Shown piece after piece: positions 7,961 to 16,609 of a stretch of DNA of 64,000 nt. The translations under genes were made by a program, and so were the position numbers. The notes beneath the pieces are model-generated. The model ran no database searches, was not told the DNA's origin, and was given only the letters and a program-made list of their open reading frames with translations. Source of the stretch: UBA11524 sp964383815 (GTDB taxonomy: Bacteria > Bacillota > Clostridia > Christensenellales > Aristaeellaceae); assembly GCA_964383815.1 (NCBI GenBank), contig CAYLIC010000002.1, forward strand, positions 62,001 to 126,000, given 5' to 3'. How positions within the stretch are numbered: the first letter of the stretch is position 1; the number at the start of each line of letters is the position of its first letter.

Positions 7961-8050
7961 AAAAGTCCTCTCCTCTCACTTGTTGGCGGTCGCCATACGG
8001 ATTTATCATAACATATCCGCGAAAAAAATGGAATACTAAATTTTTTCTGC

Positions 8051-8079
8051 TTTACATTCCCGGCTTCATCCTTTATCAT
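8051..8079 (+). promoter_or_regulatory. Promoter of the THUMP RNA methyltransferase gene
   Basis: TTTACA (8051-8056) and TATCAT (8074-8079) are 17 bases apart and lie 25 bases before the TTG start codon. Confidence 0.7.
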
Positions 8080-8103
8080 GAAGGAGAAAAGGAGTGAATA
8101 TCA

Positions 8104-9225
8104 TTGAATTTTTCGCATATGACCTTCTTTGCCACCGCCGCCTTCGGGCTGGAGGGTCTGGTGGGTGCGGAGCTGAAACGCCTGGGCATGAAGGACGTGC
8201 TGGCCCAGCCGGGCGGCGCGCGCTTTTCCGGCACCATGGGGGATGCCTTTCTGTGCTGCCTGCGCCTGCGCTGTGCCGACAGGGTGCTGCTGGTGCTGGC
8301 GGAAAAGGACTGTCGCAGCTTTGAGGAGCTGTTTCAGCTGGTGAAGTCCATCCCCTGGGAGGAGCTTCTGCCAGCGGACGCGAAAATCAACGTGTCCGGC
8401 AAGTGTGCCCGCAGCCAGCTGATGAGCGTGCGGGACTGCCAGGCCATTGCCAAGAAGGCCATCATCGAGCGCCTGCGCCAGCGCACACACCTGGAGCGTT
8501 TTCCCGAAACGGGTGCGGTGTATCCCATCGACGTGGCGCTCCATGACAACATGGCCCGCATTACCCTGGACACCTGCGGTGAGGCCCTGAACCGCCGCGG
8601 CTACCGCACCTGGAATGGCGAGGCGCCCCTGCGGGAAACCCTGGCTGCTGCCCTAGTGGAGCTTTCCCCCTGGCGGCCCGGCATGCCGCTTCACGATCCC
8701 TGCTGCGGCACCGGCACCCTGCTGATTGAGGCTGCCTTCCGCCAGGCCCACCGGGCACCAGGCATGAAGCGCACCTTTGCCTGCGAGCACTTCACCTTTT
8801 TCTCCCGGGAGGAGGCAGAGGCCATCCGCCAGCAGGTGTGGGCCGAGCACCAGCCGGACAGGGTGCAGCGCATCAGCGGCTCCGACATCGACCCTGCTGC
8901 CCTCGACCTGGCAGGCCGCCATGTGCGCCAGGCCGGCCTGGAGGGAAAAATCACCCTGAGCAACCAGGATCTGCGCACGCTGCAGCTGGCGGAGGAGAAC
9001 GGCGTTTTCCTGTGCAACCCGCCCTACGGGGAGCGCCTGTCCGACCGGAAAACCTGCGAAAAGCTCTACCGCGACATGCGCCTGATGAAAGAGCGCCACC
9101 CGGGCTGGAGCCTGTGCGCCATATCCTCCGACCCGGGCTTTGAGCGGGCCTATGGCAGGCGTGCGGACAAAAAGCGCCGCCTGTACAACGGGCGGCTGGA
9201 ATGTGAATTTCTTATTTATAAGTAA
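8104..9225 (+). CDS. THUMP-domain class I SAM-dependent RNA methyltransferase (RlmL/YpsC type)
   Basis: The 373-residue protein has a ferredoxin-like/THUMP N-terminal part (about 1-155) and a Rossmann methyltransferase domain. The SAM motif is HDPCCGTGTLLIEAA (about 198-212) and the catalytic motif is LCNPPYGERL (about 302-311), the NPPY signature of N2-guanine methyltransferases. Relatives methylate 23S rRNA guanine or tRNA. I chose TTG at 8104, nine bases after GGAG; an ATG 15 bases later has a worse distance. It is a single-gene unit with its own promoter, divergent from pit and convergent with the secreted-protein genes. Confidence 0.92.
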   Translation: MNFSHMTFFATAAFGLEGLVGAELKRLGMKDVLAQPGGARFSGTMGDAFLCCLRLRCADRVLLVLAEKDCRSFEELFQLVKSIPWEELLPADAKINVSGKCARSQLMSVRDCQAIAKKAIIERLRQRTHLERFPETGAVYPIDVALHDNMARITLDTCGEALNRRGYRTWNGEAPLRETLAAALVELSPWRPGMPLHDPCCGTGTLLIEAAFRQAHRAPGMKRTFACEHFTFFSREEAEAIRQQVWAEHQPDRVQRISGSDIDPAALDLAGRHVRQAGLEGKITLSNQDLRTLQLAEENGVFLCNPPYGERLSDRKTCEKLYRDMRLMKERHPGWSLCAISSDPGFERAYGRRADKKRRLYNGRLECEFLIYK

Positions 9226-9230
9226 GCAGC

Positions 9231-9276
9231 AAAAAGCGGCTGGCCTCCATCTTGCGGAAGGTCAGCCGCCTTTGCT
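9231..9276. terminator. Bidirectional terminator between convergent genes
   Basis: GCGGCTGGCCT (9236-9246) and AGGTCAGCCGC (9259-9269) pair with one G-T, with AAAAA on one side and CTTTGCTT on the other. It can stop transcription from both sides. Confidence 0.75.
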
Positions 9277-10616
9277 TATTCTGCCTCAGGGAAAATCAGA
9301 AAGGTCAGCAGCTGGGAGGGAATCTCCTTGAACAGCTGCACCTCCAGGGTTCTGGTCACTTGCTGAAGCTCATCCTCCAGGGAAATCAGCGCATCCTCCA
9401 GCTGGTCCATGCTGGTGCCATCCAGCTGCATCTTTCCTTCCAGCGGCCAGGTGCGTTCCTCCGCCTTTTCCCAGGTCAGGCAGGCCTCTGCCACCGGCTG
9501 TTCCGCCCTGGTTTCCTCGTTCCGGGCCAGGTACAGCGCAGCGCGGAAGGTCATGCCGGCATCGCTCTCCCGGCCTTCAAGGGTAATGTAAATGTCCTGC
9601 ACGGCAGCGCCGGGCTCCAGCAGCTCCATGTCCAGGGTGAAGCCGCTTTCCTCCCGGGTCAGGGTGCCGCCAGCCAGCCAGAGCAAGTGCTCGGCCATGG
9701 AGGCCACCGTGCGGAAGCCAAGCCGCTGGGTATCCTGATACATCAGTGCGGCCCACTCCGGGTTGTTCCCGCAGGACCACTGGGCCAGCAGGTAGTAGTT
9801 CACATCGTTCAGTCCCCAGCCCAGCACCAGCGTGCGGCCTTCCTCAGTGGGGTCAATGGAGAGGGTCATCACCTGGCTGTCGCCATCCATCACCACCAGG
9901 GAAAGGCCCACCAGGGTGTTTTCCCCGTTGTAGACCTGCCTGGCGATGTAGGTATAGCGGTTTTCCTCCGCCGCAGCCTGGTTTTTCTGTGCCAGGCTGC
10001 CCAGCAGGGTATCATCTGCCAGGCCTTGAGCCTTCAGCACTGCTGCAAGGCTGTCCACCAGGGCGGCAATGTCCTTATCGGTAAAGGTACGGGTCACGCA
10101 AAGGGTGCCGCCCTCGTAGGCGTCGCCCATAAAGCTGCCTGTTGCCTGCTGGCTGGGCAGCTTCTCCCACCAGTCAACCGCAGCGGCGGAAAGCTCCTTC
10201 CCCGCAGCCTGCCAGGCGGCATCCTGCAGCAGCGCCTTCGCCGCATTCCACCGGGCCTGATCCTCCGCCGCCGGCTGGAAGGTCAGGTAGTAGCTGGGCA
10301 GCACGCTCAGCAGCAGGTGGAAAAGGCCTTCCTCATTAACAAAGGCGGTTCCCTCCAGCAGGGTGGTATCTCCCAGGAAAAAGCCTGCCTGCAGCCCGTT
10401 ATCCTGCAGAAACAGTTCACCGCGCACCTTGCCTATCAGCTCCGCCAGGCCCTGGCCCAGCACGCCATTGGTGGCGCTCAGGCCCTCGGCCTCCAGCAGG
10501 GCAGACAGTTGCTGTGCATCGGCCGTGAAGGTCAGCCGACCCTCGTGGCCTTCGCCCAGGGCGGCGGTGCAGAGCATCATCAGCATCAGGGCCAGGCAAA
10601 GCAGCCTTTTCATCAT
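9276..10616 (-). CDS. Secreted protein of unknown function, third gene of a paralogous trio
   Basis: The 446-residue product has a clear signal peptide: Lys/Arg, a Leu/Met-rich core, then a TAALG cleavage region near residue 21. I recognise no catalytic motif. The mature part is acidic and looks like alternating beta segments and helices. A stretch at about 80-115 (GDTTLLEGTAFVNEEG followed by LLLSVLPSYYLTF) lines up loosely with GDDQAVYLKSDLLPDTLLTL in the gene before it, suggesting a common origin. Its ATG overlaps the previous stop codon (ATGA), so it is translationally coupled. The transcript ends at the terminator 9231-9276. Confidence 0.75.
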   Translation of the reverse strand: MMKRLLCLALMLMMLCTAALGEGHEGRLTFTADAQQLSALLEAEGLSATNGVLGQGLAELIGKVRGELFLQDNGLQAGFFLGDTTLLEGTAFVNEEGLFHLLLSVLPSYYLTFQPAAEDQARWNAAKALLQDAAWQAAGKELSAAAVDWWEKLPSQQATGSFMGDAYEGGTLCVTRTFTDKDIAALVDSLAAVLKAQGLADDTLLGSLAQKNQAAAEENRYTYIARQVYNGENTLVGLSLVVMDGDSQVMTLSIDPTEEGRTLVLGWGLNDVNYYLLAQWSCGNNPEWAALMYQDTQRLGFRTVASMAEHLLWLAGGTLTREESGFTLDMELLEPGAAVQDIYITLEGRESDAGMTFRAALYLARNEETRAEQPVAEACLTWEKAEERTWPLEGKMQLDGTSMDQLEDALISLEDELQQVTRTLEVQLFKEIPSQLLTFLIFPEAE

Positions 10617-12115
10617 GCGGCACCCTCCTCAGGCTGGGCGGATGGCGCCTGGGTCGTCGCATCCGTGGGCGTGGCGTGCAGGCCCTCGGCGGCGGACTCC
10701 TGGTTCATCCGCTGAATCACGGTCAGCCCGTTCAGGCCCAGGTCAGCCAGCTTCTGCGCAACCTCCTCAGCGGAAAGGTCAGCCACGCTCACAGTGCCAT
10801 TGGTGGGCAGGGTGTCCAGCACCCATTTGCTGCGGGTAATCAGGTGCAGGTTCACCCCAAGCTCCCCGTCGGGCAGCTTCACATTGGCATCCACGTCCAC
10901 CGTAACCGGGCTGGACTGCTGGCTTTTGCTGTGCAGGTGCACCTGCAGGGCAAGCTCTGCGGGCGTTACCTCCTGCCAGCCTTCGCCGGTGTGCTCCGCA
11001 TCCGGGCCAATGGTCAGCGCCCAGCTGGTGATGTCATGGCTGCGGGTGTCCTCATCCACGGCGGCAGTCTTGGTTTCTGCCAGGTTGAAGGCCAGTGCCA
11101 GCGCCTTTTGCTGCTTGTCCGCAGGCACATACCGCACAAGGCCGGTGTAGGCAGAAGCGCCCTCTGCTGCGGCAGTGCGGGTCAGCTCAAGGGCCAGCTC
11201 CTTATCGGTGCCGGTCAGCGCCAGGCTGGTGCTTTCCCCGGCCTGGTGGATGTTCAGGCCTGTCCAGCCGTTCCATGCCAGCGGAAAGGTCATGTCCGTG
11301 CGCAAGGCATCACCCCTGGCGGTCATCTCCCGCTCCAGAATCACGCTGCCCTCCAGCGGCAGCGCATCAATCACCTGATCGTAGTAATACTGCCAGTTGG
11401 CATCCAGGTAGGTGTTCTGCTGTGCCTGGTTCATCTCGCCCTGAAGCAGCGGCAGCAGGGTGCCATCCTGCACCACATTGGCCCACAGGCCCTTCATCTG
11501 CGCCTTCACAGCCTCGGCAGGCACATCGTAGCGCACCAGCACCGTGGCACTGCCATCCTGGCCTCTCAGCACGCTGGGTGCGCTGGCGTAGTTCTCCAGC
11601 CACAGCTCAATGGCGGTTTCGTAGGGCGCCAGGGCAGGCACCCACTTGCCGTCCCAGCTGGTTTGGGGCACATTCAGCAGGTTCAGCATGGCGGAATACA
11701 GGGTCGGGTTGTCCTGGGAGGTTGCGCCTGCCAGGGTGTTCAGCACATCGCCGCCGGCGGGCAGGGTGAGCAGGGTGTCCGGCAGCAGGTCGCTTTTCAG
11801 GTACACAGCCTGGTCATCGCCATAGAGCTGGGTCATGCCCAGCAGCTCCTCGCCCTTTTCCACATAGGCCCGGTACTGAAAGGTGCTGCCCTCATGGATG
11901 GCCCGCAGCTGAATGGGCACATCACAAAGGGGCGCCAGCAGCCTGGCCCAGTCCGCCTGGCCGGAGGCATTCAGCGTCAGGGTACCCTTGATGCCGTTGC
12001 CAAAGTCCACCTGGCGCTGCCATTTTTCCAGCAGGGTGTATTCCACCTTGGCAAAGGCCTGGGTGCAGGCCAGGGCCAGCGCCAGGGTCAGCAGCAGGCA
12101 AATCAGTTTCTTCAT
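10613..12115 (-). CDS. Secreted protein of unknown function, second gene of a paralogous trio
   Basis: The 500-residue product starts with a signal peptide (MKKLICLLLTLALALACTQA, cleavage near AFA-K at residue 22). There is no retained membrane segment and no motif I can name. The last ~35 residues are rich in Ala, Thr, Gln, Pro and Glu and are probably flexible. The region at about 95-125 resembles the third gene of the set. AGGAGG lies seven bases before the ATG, and the ATG overlaps the upstream stop by four bases, so expression is coupled to the first gene. Confidence 0.75.
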   Translation of the reverse strand: MKKLICLLLTLALALACTQAFAKVEYTLLEKWQRQVDFGNGIKGTLTLNASGQADWARLLAPLCDVPIQLRAIHEGSTFQYRAYVEKGEELLGMTQLYGDDQAVYLKSDLLPDTLLTLPAGGDVLNTLAGATSQDNPTLYSAMLNLLNVPQTSWDGKWVPALAPYETAIELWLENYASAPSVLRGQDGSATVLVRYDVPAEAVKAQMKGLWANVVQDGTLLPLLQGEMNQAQQNTYLDANWQYYYDQVIDALPLEGSVILEREMTARGDALRTDMTFPLAWNGWTGLNIHQAGESTSLALTGTDKELALELTRTAAAEGASAYTGLVRYVPADKQQKALALAFNLAETKTAAVDEDTRSHDITSWALTIGPDAEHTGEGWQEVTPAELALQVHLHSKSQQSSPVTVDVDANVKLPDGELGVNLHLITRSKWVLDTLPTNGTVSVADLSAEEVAQKLADLGLNGLTVIQRMNQESAAEGLHATPTDATTQAPSAQPEEGAA

Positions 12116-13461
12116 GGCGTTTCCTCCTTTGTCAGCGCAGTTTGCGCCGCATCGACAATCCCTTGCCAGGCATCCTCCGGCAGGTCACGGGAAAGGTACA
12201 GGGTATCCTGCGCGGGCAGGAGCACCAGTCGCTTCACCAGCGCGGCGGACATGCCCTGTGCCAGGCTCTCCTGCAGCTGCGGGGTCAGCGGTATGGGCGT
12301 CTGTTCCGTCCAGAGCAGGTGCATGCCTGCCGCCAGGCTGATGGACACATCCGCATCCTCCACCAGGCTCTTTCCGCGCTTTTCCTGCACGGTCACCAGG
12401 CCGGACACCAGCGGCGCGCCTGCCGTTTCGCCCACCAGCAGGTTGGGCAGCAGCACCAGGGTGCGCTTGGCCTCCGCGCCTGCGGGCGTGCTGGCAAGGG
12501 ATACACTGCCTGTCAGCCGGGTGCATGCCTGCTCCGGTGCGCCTGTCAGGTCAATCTCCCCTTCCCAGGCGGATTTCCCGTCCGCGTCCTGCCGGGAATA
12601 ATCGTAGTTCAGGGTATATCGGGCCGTGCCATCCTCATTCTGCTCCATGTGGCGGGAGCAGGTCAGGCTGTTGTCGGCCTTGCCCTTGACAGCTGGGGTT
12701 TTGAGGGTGATTTCATCCCGGTAGCAGCTTTCCTCCCGGCACAGCCGCCAGGAAAGGTTCACCTTCCGCAGGCTGTCCGCATCGCGTCCGCACTGGCCGG
12801 TGTAGTCCACCCGCAGCAGGCTGCCATCCTCGCTGCGCCACAGGGTCAGCTTCTGCTGGCCCGGGAAGGTCAGTCCCTCCACGCCGCTTTCCTTCACCGC
12901 CCTGGCAAAGGCCTCCGCCTCCGCCTTGGGAATGGTGTAGGTCATCTTCCGCCTGGCGGTGCCCATGTTCTTCACCGCGGCATTAACGGCGTTCTCCTTC
13001 TTGTAGCCTTCCAGGCCGGCAGCCAGCCTTTCCACAAAGGTCAAGGCGTCCTCCAGCCAGCTGGCTCGGGGACGCTCCAGGGTGATGCTCCCCTCCGTGC
13101 TGCCCAGCAGGGTATCCATGTTGCAGGCAAAGGTATCCTTCGCCCAGGATACCTGGGTTTCCGGGCCGCTCGTCCCTTCCCTCTGGGCCAGCCAGATGGC
13201 CTCTCCGCCATCCACCAGCACAGCCACCCGGTCAACGCCGCTGCCCGTCTGCAGGTGCAGGGACAGGTGCTGCAGCAGGCTGTTCAGCTGGGCGCAGCGC
13301 TCATCGTCAAAGGGCATGTGTGCCCGCAGGTCAATGGACAGCACCGCATCCACGGGCTGGTTTTCTTTCCACATGGATAATTGGGGAACCAGCTGCGGCT
13401 CTGCTATGGCTGTGCAAAGGCACAGGCAGAAAAGCAGCGCCAGGCAAAGGGCCTTTCGCAT
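12112..13461 (-). CDS. Secreted protein of unknown function, first gene of a paralogous trio
   Basis: The 449-residue product has a Leu/Cys-rich signal peptide ending at AIA-E near residue 20. The mature protein contains several cysteines, unlike its two neighbours, for example in TGQCGRDAD and LCREESCYRDE (about 225-250), which could form disulfides outside the cell. No enzyme motif is recognised. The domain order, similar length and tight coupling to the next two genes suggest three related envelope or extracellular proteins acting together. It lies 55 bases downstream of the dihydrouridine synthase gene and may share the GH127-dus transcript. Confidence 0.75.
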   Translation of the reverse strand: MRKALCLALLFCLCLCTAIAEPQLVPQLSMWKENQPVDAVLSIDLRAHMPFDDERCAQLNSLLQHLSLHLQTGSGVDRVAVLVDGGEAIWLAQREGTSGPETQVSWAKDTFACNMDTLLGSTEGSITLERPRASWLEDALTFVERLAAGLEGYKKENAVNAAVKNMGTARRKMTYTIPKAEAEAFARAVKESGVEGLTFPGQQKLTLWRSEDGSLLRVDYTGQCGRDADSLRKVNLSWRLCREESCYRDEITLKTPAVKGKADNSLTCSRHMEQNEDGTARYTLNYDYSRQDADGKSAWEGEIDLTGAPEQACTRLTGSVSLASTPAGAEAKRTLVLLPNLLVGETAGAPLVSGLVTVQEKRGKSLVEDADVSISLAAGMHLLWTEQTPIPLTPQLQESLAQGMSAALVKRLVLLPAQDTLYLSRDLPEDAWQGIVDAAQTALTKEETP

Positions 13462-13516
13462 CGAAAAACACTTCCTTCACCAGCAATTAACGAATCAGCA
13501 GGGATATTCCATCCCG

Positions 13517-14470
13517 TCAGGCATCCTGGCATGTGCGTTCAAATTCGCGCAGAACGGCCTGCACCTGTGCAGGGTCGTCCATCAGGTTGATTCTTGCCCG
13601 CATCTGTGCTGCACCCCGCAGGCCGTGGAGATACCAGCCAATGTGCTTGCGCATTTCGTTCACCGCCACCCGCTGGCATTTCCAGTTCAGCAGCATGTCA
13701 TAGTGGCGCAGCGCCATGTCAATGCGCTCATGTACGGTGGGCGCGGCGCAGCTTTCGCCTGCCAGTGCAGCCTTCAGCCGGCGGAACAGCCAGGGATTCC
13801 CCATGGCGCCGCGACCAATCATCAGCCCGTCCACACCTGTTTCCCTCAGGCGGCGCACACCGTCCTCCGGGGTGAAAATGTCCCCATTGCCCATCACGGG
13901 AATGCTCACGCTTTCCTTCACCCGGGCAATCCACGTCCAGTCCGCCTGGCCTGCATACTGCTGCTGCCGCGTGCGTCCGTGAACGGTGATCTCGCTCACT
14001 CCGGCGTCCTGGGCCATGCGGGCCATGTCCACCACGTTGATGCAGCCATCGTCCCAGCCCAGGCGGAACTTTACCGATACGGGCACATGGGCGCTTTTCA
14101 CCACCTGCTCCATGATGCGCCGCGCCACATCCGGCGTGCGCAGCAGGCCGCTTCCCTCGCCGGAGCAGGCCACCTTGTGGGCCGGGCAGCCCATGTTGAT
14201 GTCAATGCCCTCGTACCGCCCGGTGGCGGAAAGCTCCTCCGCCGCCCTTGCCATCAGCTCCGGCTCCTTGCCAAACAGCTGGAGAATCAGCCTCGGCTCC
14301 CTGGGGTGCCGCTCCAGCAGCGCAACCGTGGCGGGCTGGTTCTTCGGCGCGCACAGGTAACCCATGGCGCTGACCATTTCCGTGTAGGCACAGTCGCACC
14401 CCTGCTCAAAGCACAGCAGGCGAAAGGGCCAGTCCGTCACCCCGGCCAGGGGTGCAAGGCGAATGGTCAT
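13517..14470 (-). CDS. tRNA dihydrouridine synthase (Dus)
   Basis: The 317-residue TIM-barrel flavoprotein starts with the family motif LAPLAGVTDWPFR. It also has GIDINMGCPAHKV (about 88-100), whose Cys is the likely proton donor, KFRLGWDD, ITVHGRTRQQQY and VMGNGDI, the FMN-binding loops. It reduces specific uridines in the D-loop of tRNA using NADPH and FMN. It belongs to the DusB/DusA-like bacterial group; the exact target position cannot be told from sequence. Its ATG overlaps the stop of the GH127-like gene by four bases, an odd metabolic partner. Confidence 0.93.
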   Translation of the reverse strand: MTIRLAPLAGVTDWPFRLLCFEQGCDCAYTEMVSAMGYLCAPKNQPATVALLERHPREPRLILQLFGKEPELMARAAEELSATGRYEGIDINMGCPAHKVACSGEGSGLLRTPDVARRIMEQVVKSAHVPVSVKFRLGWDDGCINVVDMARMAQDAGVSEITVHGRTRQQQYAGQADWTWIARVKESVSIPVMGNGDIFTPEDGVRRLRETGVDGLMIGRGAMGNPWLFRRLKAALAGESCAAPTVHERIDMALRHYDMLLNWKCQRVAVNEMRKHIGWYLHGLRGAAQMRARINLMDDPAQVQAVLREFERTCQDA

Positions 14471-16131
14471 GCCCGGTCACCCCGGGGGAACAGTGCAATG
14501 CGGCAGGGTGCTTCATCGTAGGGCACCAGGGCCGCGCGGAAGCATTCACCCTCCACCGTGGGCAGCACAGGCAGGTCAGCAGGCAGGTCGCCGCGCTTGC
14601 GCCAGTCCGGCACCAGGCGGAAGGTGCCCATCACCCGCCCGTCCTCCAGCACCGGTTTGCCGCACAGGGCCACATTCCAGCCCATGTCGCCGGGCACATA
14701 GGCCATCACCTTGCCGCCATAGCAAACGCAGGCGGACTGGTGGTGACCGGCCTTCACGGTGACGGACCTGGGGAAATCAATGGTGATGGTGTCCCCATCC
14801 TGCCATTCCCGCTCCAGGGTCAGCCAGGTGCCGGGCTTGCCCTCGTGACCGCCTTCCTGGTTCACGGTGATGCATGCGCCCTCTGCCCAGGCAGGAATGC
14901 GCAGGCGCACCGCAGCCTTGCCGGGCTTTTTCGTGGCAAGGCTCACCCTGCCATCGGCAAGGCTTACCACCCACATGCCCTGGGCCATGGGCACGGCGTA
15001 CCGTCCGGTGATATACTGGTTGATGCTCAGGCCGTCCCGGCGCACCCCAACAGCACTGCCAATGGCGCTGGCGTACCCGCGGCACAGCCTGTTCAGGGCG
15101 CGGAGTGCCTGCCCGTCGCCCTGGTGCACATGGTAGCAGTCCTTCACGCCGCAGTTTTCCGCCAGGCCGTTCACCCGCTGGAAGGGAATCAGCCTGTCCC
15201 CGTTCAGCGCGGCAGGCAGGCCGTTTTCCAGCAGGGTTTCCAGGGCCTCGCAGGCCCAGGTGTCCTGGCTGTCGCAGGCGGAGAGTGCCTCGGCCCACGC
15301 GCCCAGGCTGGCAGCATCTACAGCGCAGGAGGGCGAGCGCCCGCCAATGGTTTCGTCCGCCGTAATACCGCCGCACACCGCGCCGTGGTACCGGTTGATT
15401 TTCTCCCAGCCAGTCCTGGCGGCGGAAAGCTCCTGTCCGTTGCCGCTGAACAGGCCGTTCAGCCGGGCGCTGCGCACGCCATCCGCCAGGGATTCACCGT
15501 GGCAGGTCAGGTACTGCCGGGTGTAGAAGCCCGCCTCGCTGCCGTTTTCGGCCTCCAGGCCGCCCTCCATGTCCTTCCAGGCGGTTACCCGGTTCATGGG
15601 CCGCTGCACCGCAAAGGTGTGCAAAATGCCGCTCCAGTCCATGGCCTGCTGGCGCAGCCTTTCGCACAGGGACAGCATGGCCTTCTTGCCCGTAACCCGG
15701 TACAGGGCCTGCAAAAGCTCCATCAGGTCGGCTGGAAGCACCCGGATGGCATTACAGGCAATCACCTGCTCCCAGTTCTCCGCCAGCCAGCCACACCAGG
15801 CCGCCAGCCTTTCCAGCAGTGGGCGCTTGGCATCGTATTCATAAACGGCCAGTGCCGCCCGCATGATGGCAACGGTTTCCTCCATCTGCGCAGGTTGACC
15901 CTCCATGGCCTGTAAAATTTTCTTAGCAACAGGCTCCTCCATGGGCTTGGCCTTCAGCACGCAGGCAAGGCGAAAGGCGCCTTCCCACATCATGGGCTGC
16001 TCCAGGCAGGTGCAGGCCAGGGCATAAAGTTTCTCCGCCTTGGCATGCTTCACCCGCACCTGGCCGGGCCGCAGGGGAAGCTCCTCCAGGGTCACCAGGG
16101 GTGCTTTTTCGTATATAGGCTTCAGGGACAT
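14467..16131 (-). CDS. GH127-like glycoside hydrolase (beta-L-arabinofuranosidase, DUF1680 type)
   Basis: The 554-residue product looks like a compact DUF1680/GH127 protein: an alpha/alpha-barrel N-terminal part with HAKAEKLYALACTCLEQP and GGITADETIGGRSP (about 254-267), followed by a beta-sandwich with LRIPAWAEGACITVNQEG (about 415-432), a hallmark of the family. GH127 members remove beta-linked L-arabinofuranose and use a zinc-bound cysteine nucleophile within a Cys-Cys pair. I see no such pair where the family has it (the region reads CYHVHQGDGQALRALN), so the catalytic chemistry may differ or be lost. There is no signal peptide, so it is cytoplasmic. It is the first gene of its transcript. 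Confidence 0.6.
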   Translation of the reverse strand: MSLKPIYEKAPLVTLEELPLRPGQVRVKHAKAEKLYALACTCLEQPMMWEGAFRLACVLKAKPMEEPVAKKILQAMEGQPAQMEETVAIMRAALAVYEYDAKRPLLERLAAWCGWLAENWEQVIACNAIRVLPADLMELLQALYRVTGKKAMLSLCERLRQQAMDWSGILHTFAVQRPMNRVTAWKDMEGGLEAENGSEAGFYTRQYLTCHGESLADGVRSARLNGLFSGNGQELSAARTGWEKINRYHGAVCGGITADETIGGRSPSCAVDAASLGAWAEALSACDSQDTWACEALETLLENGLPAALNGDRLIPFQRVNGLAENCGVKDCYHVHQGDGQALRALNRLCRGYASAIGSAVGVRRDGLSINQYITGRYAVPMAQGMWVVSLADGRVSLATKKPGKAAVRLRIPAWAEGACITVNQEGGHEGKPGTWLTLEREWQDGDTITIDFPRSVTVKAGHHQSACVCYGGKVMAYVPGDMGWNVALCGKPVLEDGRVMGTFRLVPDWRKRGDLPADLPVLPTVEGECFRAALVPYDEAPCRIALFPRGDRA

Positions 16132-16169
16132 GGTATCTCCTCCATATCAATACATATCAAACCAGTTTC

Positions 16170-16198
16170 ATTATAGCGCATTTCCCTGCTGACTGCAA
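16170..16198 (-). promoter_or_regulatory. Promoter of the GH127-like gene
   Basis: On the minus strand, TTGCAG (16193-16198) and TATAAT (16170-16175) are 17 bases apart, about 38 bases before the start codon. Confidence 0.75.
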
Positions 16199-16267
16199 GA
16201 AAAACAGCACATATTCGCCGCCTCCCTTTTCCGGAAGAAAAACAACCAAAAAACATAGGCATTGCCC

Positions 16268-16296
16268 TTGACAATCGTTTTTCCATGGTGTATGCT
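16268..16296 (+). promoter_or_regulatory. Promoter of the tryptophan T-box operon
   Basis: A consensus TTGACA (16268-16273) and TATGCT (16291-16296) with a 17-base spacer. Transcription would start just before the T-box leader. Confidence 0.85.
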
Positions 16297-16319
16297 AACG
16301 GTAATTTCAAACGAAACCT

Positions 16320-16568
16320 GTGACGGAGAGGAGTACCTCCTTCGCAGCACGGCAAAGGGAGCCGCTGAGAGTGGGACGGTGGTGCGTGCGGTTGGGGCGA
16401 ATGGACTCCGGAGGGTTTTCCCGAGGCATACGCTTAGGGAAAAACGGGAGCCGCACCCGTTACCCGCGCGGCGCATATCATGTGTATGCGTGAAAGAGCG
16501 CGCCCTTTGGGCGAAGCTGAGTGGCACCGCGGAATACCGCCTCAGTCAATGGACTGGGGCGTTTTTTT
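16320..16568 (+). promoter_or_regulatory. T-box riboswitch, tryptophan specifier
   Basis: The leader shows the T-box parts in order: GACGGAGAGGAGTA at the base of stem I, an apical AGAGTGGGACGGTGGTG region, and GAA-TGG-A at 16399-16405 as specifier loop, paired by CGGAG/CTCCG. The T-box sequence GAGTGGCACCGCGG lies at about 16519-16532. The specifier TGG is the tryptophan codon. Uncharged tRNA-Trp would stabilise the antiterminator and allow transcription of the transporter genes. This leader fills the 478-base gap between the GH127-like gene and trpX. Confidence 0.93.
16538..16568 (+). terminator. T-box attenuator terminator
   Basis: CGCCTCAGTC (16538-16547) pairs with GACTGGGGCG (16552-16561), followed by TTTTTTT. 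It overlaps the sequence after the T-box motif, so it competes with the antiterminator. Confidence 0.92.
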
Positions 16569-16609
16569 ATTCCCCCGATGCACCGAAAAAAGAAAGGAAG
16601 GTACACACA

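Noticed and set aside
8000..8050. A minus-strand promoter for pit (TATGAT near 8008)
   Set aside because: The -10-like box is fair, but no -35 box at the right distance is convincing.
16262..16609. Upstream extension of trpX as a longer protein
   Set aside because: It would translate the T-box and its terminator, and the signal peptide begins exactly at the ATG at 16610.
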